Shown: piece after piece, positions 6,191-13,126 of the stretch | Layout: each line of letters begins with the position of its first letter | Position numbering within the stretch: the first letter of the stretch is position 1 | IMG/VR virus record: IMGVR_UViG_3300044627_002450 | Location: 1-23,928 of that record | Origin: a virus | Direction: 5' to 3' (one strand) | Length of the DNA stretch: 23,928 bases | The notes under the pieces: model-generated | Seen by the model: only the letters and a program-made list of their open reading frames with translations | Told to the model about the DNA's origin: nothing | Database searches by the model: none | Program-made: the position numbers and the translations under genes

Positions 6191-6529
6191 ATGAAAGTAG
6201 TAATAAATGCTTGCCATGGCGGTTTTGGTCTAAGCCAAAAGGCAATGCAACGATATGCTGAGCTGAAAGGCTTTAAGTTGATTACGGAAGACAGGGGACT
6301 ATATTCTATATACTATGCAGATAGCGTGAGTGATGATAATCTGATTTGTGATAGTGATATTCCTCGTAATGATCCCGATTTGGTTCAAGTAGTAGAGGAA
6401 CTTGGAACAGCAGCTAACAGTTGGTCAGCCAATCTAGGGATTGTTGAAATTCCCGAAGGTATATCTTGGGATATTGAAGAATATGATGGTTTTGAATGGG
6501 TTGCCGAGTCCCACCGTACTTGGCGTTAA
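6191..6529 (+). CDS. Conserved phage protein of unknown function (112 aa)
   Basis: Begins MKVVINACHGGFGLSQKAMQRYAELKG, residues 1-27, a pattern shared by many uncharacterised phage and prophage proteins (KVVIN...GGFGLS...RYAELKG). The C-terminal half has I-P-E-G-I-S-W-D-I-E-E-Y-D-G, ending in a Trp/Glu-rich segment. It appears a compact alpha/beta soluble protein without known catalytic motifs. An AAAGG precedes the ATG. It ends 11 bases before the next gene, probably in the same transcript. Function unknown. Confidence 0.82.
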   Translation: MKVVINACHGGFGLSQKAMQRYAELKGFKLITEDRGLYSIYYADSVSDDNLICDSDIPRNDPDLVQVVEELGTAANSWSANLGIVEIPEGISWDIEEYDGFEWVAESHRTWR

Positions 6530-6540
6530 GGAGATATAAA

Positions 6541-7032
6541 ATGGGTTTGTATAAAGTTACTACATTGGTTCAGTACAAGCATGTTTACTTTGTTGAGGGT
6601 AAATGCCTTGAACATGCACTTGACGAGGTCTCTATGCGAGAGTCAGGAAATGATGATGACTATTTCGAGGAGTCCGGACAACAATACCTTGGTGAGGTAA
6701 TTGTTGATGGCGAAGAGGTTACTATGCGAGATTTTGAGAAGTTTCTCACAAAAGCAGAAAACGGTGAGGTGTCATCATCACATTGGATGGGCGATAAGTT
6801 GATTCATAAAATGCGGTATGAAGAAGACGAACAAACACCCGACACTATCACAGTGAGTGTGTATGATGAATCATATGTAGACGATACAAATATGAATACA
6901 CCATCTCCCGGTCACGAAGCGTTCAAGCAGATGGGCACTAGTTTGATTCTTGGTAAACCCAGCATTGGTCTTCCGGGAGATCTTGAAAAGGTTCGTTACG
7001 GTAGGTGGAACCCGCATCTTCGGGGCTATTGA
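6541..7032 (+). CDS. Unknown acidic protein (163 aa)
   Basis: ATG 6541 is preceded by AAGGAGAT at ideal spacing, which decides this start over upstream in-frame alternatives. The protein begins MGLYKVTTLVQYKHVYFVEG, is strongly acidic in the middle (NDDDYFEESGQ, YEEDEQTPD), and ends with a basic GRWNPHLRGY tail. The N-terminal beta pattern (YKV...V-Y-F-V-E-G...A-L-D-E-V) looks like a small phage domain of unknown function. The stop overlaps the exonuclease start (TGATG), so the two are translationally coupled. Confidence 0.78.
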   Translation: MGLYKVTTLVQYKHVYFVEGKCLEHALDEVSMRESGNDDDYFEESGQQYLGEVIVDGEEVTMRDFEKFLTKAENGEVSSSHWMGDKLIHKMRYEEDEQTPDTITVSVYDESYVDDTNMNTPSPGHEAFKQMGTSLILGKPSIGLPGDLEKVRYGRWNPHLRGY

Positions 7033-7604
7033 TGAAGTACGATAATTTTTGTCTCGATGTTGAGACAACTGATATCGACTCGTCAGCCATCGTACTGTCT
7101 GCTGCTATTGTTGGTTTCAATCTAAATGAGGACTTTACGTATGAGGATCTTGTTGATCGAACCCTCTATGTAAAGTTCATTGCAAAGGAACAAAAGGCTG
7201 CGGGTAGAACTGCATCCCGGGATACATTGGAGTGGTGGGATAAACAGGGAGATGAAATCAAGCGCATGTGCTTCCTTCCTTCTAAAAAGGATGTGAGTGC
7301 ATTAGAAGGGCTCGATACTATTCGCTCTTTCATTGCAACAAAAGGAAACAAGGATTGCCTAGTTTGGACTCGGGGTTGCTTGGACCAGATGGTAATGGAA
7401 TCGTTGTGCAGAACATTCAAGGTTGATCCCATCGCCAGCTACAATTCGTTTTGCGATGTGAGAACTGCTCTTAGGTGTCTAAAGTCCACGACCAACAATA
7501 GGGGTTACTGCGACATTCCCAACTTTGATCGAGACAAGATCTCAAAACACAACCCCATTGATGATATCGCATTAGACGTTCTAATGCTAAGGTATGGCGT
7601 TTGA
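7032..7604 (+). CDS. dexA: DexA-like 3'-5' exonuclease (DEDDh family)
   Basis: 190 residues. Exo I is DVET (D9, E11), Exo II carries D118 in WTRGCLDQ, and Exo III is H173-x4-D178 in SKHNPIDDIALDV, the complete DEDDh set. The DTLEWWDKQ segment (~64-72) and CDVRTALR (~141-148) match T4 DexA, a 3'-5' exonuclease of host/phage DNA turnover. The earlier in-frame start at 7005 is less likely because ATG 7032 overlaps the preceding stop. Its own stop codon lies in the -35 box of the next promoter. Position just before the polymerase gene is consistent with a DNA metabolism role. Confidence 0.85.
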   Translation: MKYDNFCLDVETTDIDSSAIVLSAAIVGFNLNEDFTYEDLVDRTLYVKFIAKEQKAAGRTASRDTLEWWDKQGDEIKRMCFLPSKKDVSALEGLDTIRSFIATKGNKDCLVWTRGCLDQMVMESLCRTFKVDPIASYNSFCDVRTALRCLKSTTNNRGYCDIPNFDRDKISKHNPIDDIALDVLMLRYGV

Positions 7605-7629
7605 CATTTCACGCTACATACCATACACT
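7601..7629 (+). promoter_or_regulatory. Sigma70-like promoter of the DNA polymerase gene
   Basis: TTGACA (7601-7606), 17-base spacer, TACACT (7624-7629). The -35 box is a perfect consensus and overlaps the dexA stop codon, the same layout as the promoter at 3226. Transcription would begin near 7636 and give a leader that is mostly the hairpin at 7642-7675. Confidence 0.72.
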
Positions 7630-7641
7630 GTAATTTTGTTG

Positions 7642-7675
7642 GAAGGGTGTGCCTATATGGCACACCTGTACCTTC
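7642..7675 (+). promoter_or_regulatory. Leader hairpin of gene 43, candidate translational operator
   Basis: GGTGTGCC (7646-7653) and GGCACACC (7659-7666) pair perfectly around TATAT, and the outer GAAG/CTTC (7642-7645 with 7672-7675) extends the stem with a 3' bulge. The stem ends 4 bases before AAAGAGGAG, the polymerase ribosome site. T4 and RB69 gp43 repress their own translation by binding a hairpin in this place; the loop here differs, so the operator role is inferred from position. Confidence 0.6.
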
Positions 7676-7690
7676 GCAAAGAGGAGAATT

Positions 7691-9007
7691 ATGGATACTT
7701 ACACCTACGTTGCTAACATTGGCAACAAGATTCTATGTCGGGGTTACTTTGAGAACGGCTCACGCTTCAATCGTAAAGATGACTTTTACCCCGTTCTGTT
7801 TTCCAACGCAAAGAAAACAGCAAAACAAACTACAGAATGGCATGATCTATATGGCAAGCCTCTGTACGAGATCAGACCCGGAAGTATTCGAGAGTGTCGT
7901 GACTTCATTGAGCAATACAAAGATGTTCATGGGTTTGAAATCTTTGGAATGACCAATTGGGTTACCCAATACATCTCGGAAGAGTTCCCGGGTACCATCA
8001 AACTCAACATCAAGCACACTCTTATCAATATCATCGACATCGAGACTGCGGTCGAGGATGGCTTTCCGGATATCGAGAAGGCAAACGAAGAGATTCTTCT
8101 CATTACTGTATACGACAACATCTCGAATAGTTATGTTGTCTACACATCACGTGAATTTGATGTAGATGGTGTGCTGCTCGAGAAGTACGGCATCAAGGCA
8201 GAAACAGTCAGAAAGTCCGTTAGCATCGATGAATATCACATGCTAAAGCTATTTGTGACTGATTGGCAAACAAGGTGTCCCGATGTTGTTTCGGGTTGGA
8301 ACAGTCAGTTCTTTGACATTCCGTATCTCGTGAATCGTATCAACAGAGTGTTGGGTGATTCCTTTGCAAACAAGCTGAGTCCCTGGAACCTTGTTAGGGA
8401 TAGGCGTGTAAAGATCAATAACGACGAACAACTTGTATACGATATCATTGGTGTCAATCAGCTTGATTACATTGACCTAATGAAGAAGTATACCTATGGT
8501 GGTCGAGAGTCTTGGAAGTTGGATAACGTTGCTAATGATGAGTTGGGGCGTAAGAAACTTGAATACAATGGTACATTCAAGGAACACTACACAAAGGACT
8601 GGAATCACTTCTGCATGTATAACGTAATCGACGTTAGTCTTGTCAAGGCATTCGAAGACAAGATGAAGTTGATTGAGCTTGCACTGACTATTGCGTATGA
8701 TAGCAAGATTGTTCCCGATGAGGTGTTCAGCCAGATTCGTTCTTGGGACTCGTTGATCTACAACGAGCTAAAAGAGAAGAAGATTGTTATTCCCAACTCA
8801 AAGCGAAACCAGCGAGATCAGTTTGAGGGTGCATATGTTAAGGAACCTATCATTGGTAAGCACAAGTGGGTTGTGTCGTTTGACTTGCAGTCTCTTTATC
8901 CTTCGCTTATGCAATGGGCAAACATCAGCCCAGAAACCATTGTTGACTGCTATGTAATTGAAAAGGAATTGTTGGAACATATTGACAATGAGCTAGAATC
9001 AAGGTAG
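7691..9007 (+). CDS. 43A: Family B DNA polymerase, N-terminal half (43A): exonuclease and start of palm
   Basis: 438 residues from ATG 7691, chosen for AGAGGAG at ideal spacing and alignment of MDTYTYVANIGN with the T4 gp43 start. It carries the full proofreading site (D116-I-E118, D209 in FDIPY, D314 in YNVIDV) and polymerase motif A, DLQSLYPS with D398. The frame stops 22 residues after SPET, so motifs B and C are missing; they are on 43B downstream. Together 43A and 43B total 887 residues, close to full-length T4 gp43 (898), so little or nothing has been lost. The two chains probably associate into an active replicase, as known for the split 43A/43B of some Aeromonas T4-like phages. Confidence 0.93.
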   Translation: MDTYTYVANIGNKILCRGYFENGSRFNRKDDFYPVLFSNAKKTAKQTTEWHDLYGKPLYEIRPGSIRECRDFIEQYKDVHGFEIFGMTNWVTQYISEEFPGTIKLNIKHTLINIIDIETAVEDGFPDIEKANEEILLITVYDNISNSYVVYTSREFDVDGVLLEKYGIKAETVRKSVSIDEYHMLKLFVTDWQTRCPDVVSGWNSQFFDIPYLVNRINRVLGDSFANKLSPWNLVRDRRVKINNDEQLVYDIIGVNQLDYIDLMKKYTYGGRESWKLDNVANDELGRKKLEYNGTFKEHYTKDWNHFCMYNVIDVSLVKAFEDKMKLIELALTIAYDSKIVPDEVFSQIRSWDSLIYNELKEKKIVIPNSKRNQRDQFEGAYVKEPIIGKHKWVVSFDLQSLYPSLMQWANISPETIVDCYVIEKELLEHIDNELESR

Positions 9008-9008
9008 T

Positions 9009-9071
9009 TTTGACCTTCAATGCCTTTAGCGCGCCAGTATTTTATAAATAATAAAGGCACTAAAGGTCAAA
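9009..9071 (+). repeat. 17-bp interrupted inverted repeat around a late promoter, ahead of the HNH gene
   Basis: TTTGACCTT (9009-9017) pairs with AAGGTCAAA (9063-9071) and TGCCTTTA (9021-9028) pairs with TAAAGGCA (9052-9059), with a 3/3 internal loop. The 23-base apical loop contains TATAAATA. The 3' arm reaches into the AAAGG ribosome site of the endonuclease, so early read-through mRNA would hinder its translation while late transcripts lack the 5' arm. This is the logic described for T4 I-TevI. Confidence 0.85.
9043..9050 (+). promoter_or_regulatory. Late promoter TATAAATA of the homing endonuclease
   Basis: Exact match to the T4 late consensus, located in the loop of the inverted repeat at 9009-9071 and 38 bases before the ATG at 9081. 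Confidence 0.8.
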
Positions 9072-9080
9072 GGATTACAA

Positions 9081-9863
9081 ATGAACTACCTAAAAATTTA
9101 CACATCGCTAGTGAAGAAAGCAAAGAATCGAGCATCAGTTGAAGGTTATACTGAAAAACATCATTATTTTCCACAATGTATTTTTGGTAAGAATGATAAA
9201 ACCATAGTTGTTACTGCTCGCGAGCATTTTGTATTGCACAGATTACTTTATGCTATTGCAAAGAAACGGTATGGCGAAACACATTCTTATAGCATAAAAT
9301 TGGGTAAAGCATATAGAATGATGGGAACAGTAAAAGTTTCTGGGAGGAACATACTAATCAATTCTAGAGTTCTAGAAGAGTTGCGAAGAATAAACTCAAC
9401 TGCAATCAAAGGCGATAACAACCCAGCAAAAACAAATGAATCGAGAGAGAAAATCTCTCAATCAAAACAAGGGAAAGCAAGGAAAGACATGAAAGGGAAA
9501 TCTTTCATGGGCTCTCAAAAATCAAAACAAGAGATTGTTGAAACTGCTAGGTTGGCAAGAAATCAAAACATAGAAAAAAGAAGAAGCCAAGGTTTACCAG
9601 GAATAAACCATCGACCCGGCGGTTACAAAAACGGACCACATGCTTCAGAAACAATAAAATCTATTTCTGAAAGTCGCAAGAAAACGCCAGAAAAATGGCG
9701 AGCAATGTCAAAAGAACAATTTGCACAAAAACTAAAAGCCTTTTATAATAAAGGTACACTTTACCGCAAACATGGTTTGGGTGGTAACATCACAAGGGCT
9801 CTTAAAGCAAGAGGCGAAACATATGAAGAATATAAAGAATTTGTCGAAGGAAGAGTTGAATAG
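9081..9863 (+). CDS. Free-standing HNH homing endonuclease with NUMOD3 repeats
   Basis: 260 residues. The HNH region is at ~23-57: YTEKHHYFPQCIFG (H27-H28), then TAREHFVLHRLL with H49 and H53. Downstream are NUMOD3-type DNA-binding motifs (GDNNPAKTNESREKISQSKQ at ~111-130, further Gly/Lys-rich units to ~200). Such proteins nick or cut a homologous allele and spread themselves by recombination. The gene sits inside the DNA polymerase gene. It is more AT-rich than its surroundings, as expected of a mobile gene. AAAGG precedes the ATG. The last 41 bases overlap the start of 43B. Confidence 0.88.
   Translation: MNYLKIYTSLVKKAKNRASVEGYTEKHHYFPQCIFGKNDKTIVVTAREHFVLHRLLYAIAKKRYGETHSYSIKLGKAYRMMGTVKVSGRNILINSRVLEELRRINSTAIKGDNNPAKTNESREKISQSKQGKARKDMKGKSFMGSQKSKQEIVETARLARNQNIEKRRSQGLPGINHRPGGYKNGPHASETIKSISESRKKTPEKWRAMSKEQFAQKLKAFYNKGTLYRKHGLGGNITRALKARGETYEEYKEFVEGRVE
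9081..9863 (+). mobile_element. Homing endonuclease insertion splitting gene 43 (core; exact borders unknown)
   Basis: The inserted block runs at least from the hairpin after the 43A stop (9008) to near the end of the HNH gene. No intron core would fit: only 73 bases lie upstream and none downstream outside coding sequence. The polymerase is thus interrupted by a plain insertion, not by a splicing element. Confidence 0.7.
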
Positions 9864-11172
9864 CCTTAGGACGTTTATAACAACAGGGCAATTCCAAAAA
9901 GAATTGCAATATGGTGTTGACTGTCTTTTGGACAAGAAGTTGAGCAATGAATCTATCACATTGCTAAATTTAGCAAATGTTTCCCTGGCAGCTAATGGTT
10001 CGTTATACAGAAAAGAGAAACAAGGTTTTATCCCCGTTCAAGTAAATCGTATTTTTAGTGAGCGAGCCATCTTCAAGAAGCAGATGTTGACGTTAGAGCA
10101 AGAGTATGACACCACAAAGGATCCTAAATTGGTTCCTGAAATTAGTAGGCTCTATAACCTACAAATGGCTCGCAAGATTCAGATGAATTCGGTTTATGGA
10201 GCACTTGCTAGCCCTTACTTTAGGTACTATGATCTTAGAATGGCAGAGGGCATCACTACATCTGGGCAGTTGGCTATTCGTTGGGTGTCTAAATCCTTGA
10301 ACGAGTTTTTGAACAAGGCATGCAAGACAACGGATGTTGATTATTGTATCTACAATGATACCGATTCAGGTTACTTTACACTGGCAAAGGTAGTTGAACA
10401 GACTCAGGGGTCTAAGTCTACCGAGGACATCGTAAAGTTTGTTGATAAGTTTGCAGGTGAGGTTCTGCAGAAGGTGATCAACAAGTCATACCAAGAGTTG
10501 GCTGACTACATGAATGCATATCAACAGAAGTTGATCATGAAGCGTGAGGTTATCGCGGATGTTGCCATCTTTGTTGCAAAGAAGCGGTATGCCATGAGCG
10601 TTCATAACTCAGAGGGTGTGCAGTATAAGGAACCAAAGATTAAGGTTACTGGTTTGGAACTGGTTCGTTCATCTACTCCCGCTGTTGTTAGAACTACACT
10701 CAAGGCAGGGGTCAAGCAGGTTCTGTATGGTACGCAGTCTAGTGTACAGAAGTTTATTGCGGAGTATCAGGCAAAGTACCTTATCGAACCAATCGAGGCT
10801 ATTGCATTCCCGCGTGGTGTGAACGGACTCAAGCAATACTCGGGTTCCCCAATATATACAAAGGGGTGCCCTATTCATGTCCGCGGTGCGCTGCTGTACA
10901 ATCACTACATCAAGAAACTTGGGCTTGAGGGTAAGTATGAGTTTATCAAAGAAGGATCTAAGATGAAGTTTGTCTATCTTAGACTCCCAAATAAGTTCCA
11001 TGAGAATGTCATTGGCTTCATTGATAAGTTACCTTTAGAATTTGGGTTGACAGACTACGTGGATAAGGATACAATGTTTCAGAAGTCCTTTGTTGAATCT
11101 ATGCAGACAATGCTAGATCCGCTAGGTTGGTCAGCAGAAGAACGTAGTTCGCTAGAAGATTTTTTCAATTGA
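9823..11172 (+). CDS. 43B: Family B DNA polymerase, C-terminal half (43B): palm, fingers, thumb
   Basis: 449 residues from ATG 9823, which has GAGG 8 bases upstream inside the HNH gene; the first ~14 residues use bases that also encode the HNH C-terminus in another frame. It holds ANGSLYRKEKQGFIP, motif B KIQMNSVYG (118-126), motif C YNDTDS (D179, D181), KKRYAM, and a CPIHVRGALLYN thumb segment. The last residues SLEDFFN resemble the clamp-binding tail of T4 gp43 (SLDFLFG), so contact with the gp45 clamp should be kept. It supplies the catalytic aspartate pair that acts with D398 of 43A. UvsX follows after 10 bases. Confidence 0.92.
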   Translation: MKNIKNLSKEELNSLRTFITTGQFQKELQYGVDCLLDKKLSNESITLLNLANVSLAANGSLYRKEKQGFIPVQVNRIFSERAIFKKQMLTLEQEYDTTKDPKLVPEISRLYNLQMARKIQMNSVYGALASPYFRYYDLRMAEGITTSGQLAIRWVSKSLNEFLNKACKTTDVDYCIYNDTDSGYFTLAKVVEQTQGSKSTEDIVKFVDKFAGEVLQKVINKSYQELADYMNAYQQKLIMKREVIADVAIFVAKKRYAMSVHNSEGVQYKEPKIKVTGLELVRSSTPAVVRTTLKAGVKQVLYGTQSSVQKFIAEYQAKYLIEPIEAIAFPRGVNGLKQYSGSPIYTKGCPIHVRGALLYNHYIKKLGLEGKYEFIKEGSKMKFVYLRLPNKFHENVIGFIDKLPLEFGLTDYVDKDTMFQKSFVESMQTMLDPLGWSAEERSSLEDFFN

Positions 11173-11182
11173 AAGGAATACA

Positions 11183-12250
11183 ATGAGTTTGATGGATAAA
11201 CTAAAGAAGAATAGCACAATAAAAGAGACGGCTATTCTATCTGAGTCAAAGTTTTTTGATGAAGGCGACAAGGTAGTTACCTCGGTGCCGGCAATCAATG
11301 TTGCATTGACTGGTGAGTTAGACGGTGGATTTGGTTCGGGCTTGATTGTATTCGCTGGTCCTTCCAAGCACTTCAAGACGAGTTTTACTCTGCTAATGAT
11401 GAAGGCATATCTCGATAAGCACAAAGATGCAATCGCATTGTTTTATGACTCTGAGTTCGGCTCTCCTCAGTCCTACTTTGAATCTTTTGGTATTGATCTG
11501 AAGCGCGTATTGCATACTCCGGTTGCTAACATCGAAGAGCTAAAGTTTGATATCATGAAGCAGTTAAGCGAGATTAAGCGCGGCGACAAGGTATTCATTG
11601 CACTTGATTCCGCGGGTAACATTGCATCCAAGAAGGAAGTTGATGATGCGTTGGAAGGAAAGTCAGTTGCGGATATGAGTCGTGCCAAGCAGCTGAAGTC
11701 TTTGTTTCGTATGGTGACACCCGAGCTAACAATCAAGCAGTTGCCAATGGTTGTAGTCAATCACACGTACAAGGAACAAGGTCTGTATCCCAAGGATATT
11801 GTCTCGGGCGGAACGGGAATCTACTACAGTGCAAACACTATCTTTATCATTGGACGACAACAAGAGAAGGATGGGCAAGAGGTAACTGGTTACAACTTCG
11901 TTATCAACGTCGAGAAGTCCAGATTCTCCCGAGAGAAGTCAAAGATTCCTATCACTGTTATGCACGATGCCGGTATCTCTCGTTGGTCAGGACTACTAGA
12001 CATGGCTCTGGAATCTGGTCATGTAATCAAACCGTCTAACGGTTGGTACTCCAGAGTAGACATGGATACCGGTGAAGTTGAGGATAAGAAGTTCCGTGAA
12101 AAGGACACTAACTCATCTGATTTTTGGTTAAGGGTTTTACAACAACCTACCTTTCGCGGTTGGGTAAAGTCAAAGTATCAAGTAGGCAACACATCGATTC
12201 TTTCCGATGAAGCACTTGATACCGAACTGGATGAGATGTTGGAGGAATAA
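11183..12250 (+). CDS. uvsX: UvsX, RecA-like recombinase
   Basis: 355 residues. Walker A is GPSKHFKTS (59-67), an atypical loop typical of phage UvsX; the Walker B-like segment is VFIALDSAGN, and VVVNHTYKE and SGGTGIYYSAN match the RecA/UvsX core L1/L2 region. The acidic end ELDEMLEE resembles the T4 UvsX tail that contacts partner proteins. It forms filaments on single-stranded DNA and drives strand exchange for recombination-dependent replication. A GAAAGGAAT precedes the ATG. The stop overlaps the next start (TAATG). Confidence 0.96.
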   Translation: MSLMDKLKKNSTIKETAILSESKFFDEGDKVVTSVPAINVALTGELDGGFGSGLIVFAGPSKHFKTSFTLLMMKAYLDKHKDAIALFYDSEFGSPQSYFESFGIDLKRVLHTPVANIEELKFDIMKQLSEIKRGDKVFIALDSAGNIASKKEVDDALEGKSVADMSRAKQLKSLFRMVTPELTIKQLPMVVVNHTYKEQGLYPKDIVSGGTGIYYSANTIFIIGRQQEKDGQEVTGYNFVINVEKSRFSREKSKIPITVMHDAGISRWSGLLDMALESGHVIKPSNGWYSRVDMDTGEVEDKKFREKDTNSSDFWLRVLQQPTFRGWVKSKYQVGNTSILSDEALDTELDEMLEE

Positions 12251-12834
12251 TGAAAAAAGAACTTGATGAATTTCTAGTAAAGAAGTATCCAAAGATCTTT
12301 CGTGATCGTTACGGCGATATTCGAAACACCTGCATGGCTTGGGGGTTTGAAATTGGTGATGGTTGGTTCAACATCATTGATGCAATGTGTGCCAACATTC
12401 AGGGTCACATAAATCACTCTCGCCGTGATCGTGCCAATGCACTAAAATTCAATCGTGCATTGGCTCGAGCGAAGAAAGGCGACATGGCTGGTCTTTATCA
12501 CTATCACAACTACAGTCGTAAAGAAGAATTATCGGAATACACGATAAAGACAGCACATGAAAGTCTTGAAAGAGGCAAGGAACGACAAGTTCGCGCCGCA
12601 TGTCCCCAAGTTATTGCCACTCAGGTAAAGGAAAAATTTGGTACCTTGCGTTTTTACTACGATGGTGGTGATGAATATGTTAGAGCTATCGAAAACATGG
12701 CAGACTCAATGAGTGCCAGGACCTGCGAGGTTTGTGGCAATCCGGGTAAGGTATATCGTGATGGGTGGCATAGTACCCTATGTCCCACACATGCTAAAGA
12801 ACAACACCGCGAAGAGGAACAAGATGACGTTTGA
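12250..12834 (+). CDS. Conserved phage protein with C-terminal zinc-binding CxxC...CxxH motif
   Basis: 194 residues. The N-terminal half contains WGFEIGDGWFNIIDAMC (~31-47); a VIATQVKEKFGTLRFYYDGG block (121-140) is followed by a probable zinc site C159-x2-C162 ... C178-x2-H181. The combination GDGW...QVKEKFGTLRFY...CEVCG...TLCxxH recurs in many uncharacterised phage proteins. GGAGG in the end of uvsX is the ribosome site. Placement between uvsX and gene 41 suggests coupling to replication or recombination, but no reaction can be named. Confidence 0.85.
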   Translation: MKKELDEFLVKKYPKIFRDRYGDIRNTCMAWGFEIGDGWFNIIDAMCANIQGHINHSRRDRANALKFNRALARAKKGDMAGLYHYHNYSRKEELSEYTIKTAHESLERGKERQVRAACPQVIATQVKEKFGTLRFYYDGGDEYVRAIENMADSMSARTCEVCGNPGKVYRDGWHSTLCPTHAKEQHREEEQDDV

Positions 12835-13126
12835 AACAACTATCAAAGAAATCGAAATCAACGGTAGACCCGAATACGAGATTAGATTTATCAACTCCGA
12901 ATTTTCTGATCTATCTTTCAAGTATGGTGAGGTAAAATTCAATGAAGACGACAAGCAAGAAAGCGCGACTCTATCTTTTGAATATGATATAATTGAAGGA
13001 GAGAAGCCCGGTGCTGATAGGCTACCTGCATTTGAAAAGATGCTGGGAGACTATCTTGTACATCTTATCACTGAGCAGATCTCAAAGCGAGAGTTGGTAT
13101 TCAAAGGCGGAACAAGCGAGGAATGA
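12824..13126 (+). CDS. Small acidic protein between uvsX and gene 41, unknown
   Basis: 100 residues from ATG 12824, preceded by GAGG inside the upstream gene; an earlier frame extension (from 12713) overlaps a clear coding gene and lacks support. It starts MTFETTIKEIEINGRPEYEI, is beta-rich and acidic, with a LSFEYDIIEGE segment and a final helix (KMLGDYLVHLITEQISKREL). T4 has gene 40 at this place, and this could be a distant counterpart, but I cannot show it from sequence. The stop overlaps the helicase start (ATGATG). Confidence 0.72.
   Translation: MTFETTIKEIEINGRPEYEIRFINSEFSDLSFKYGEVKFNEDDKQESATLSFEYDIIEGEKPGADRLPAFEKMLGDYLVHLITEQISKRELVFKGGTSEE

Noticed and set aside
7647-7952. 101-residue open frame overlapping the start of gene 43
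   Set aside because: Lies in another frame of the polymerase gene and its leader hairpin; 43A has the ribosome site and clear homology.
9008-9863. Group I intron or intein in gene 43
   Set aside because: Only 73 bases precede the HNH gene and 43B begins inside its end, leaving no room for an intron core; 43A ends with a real stop before the HNH start, so there is no intein reading frame.
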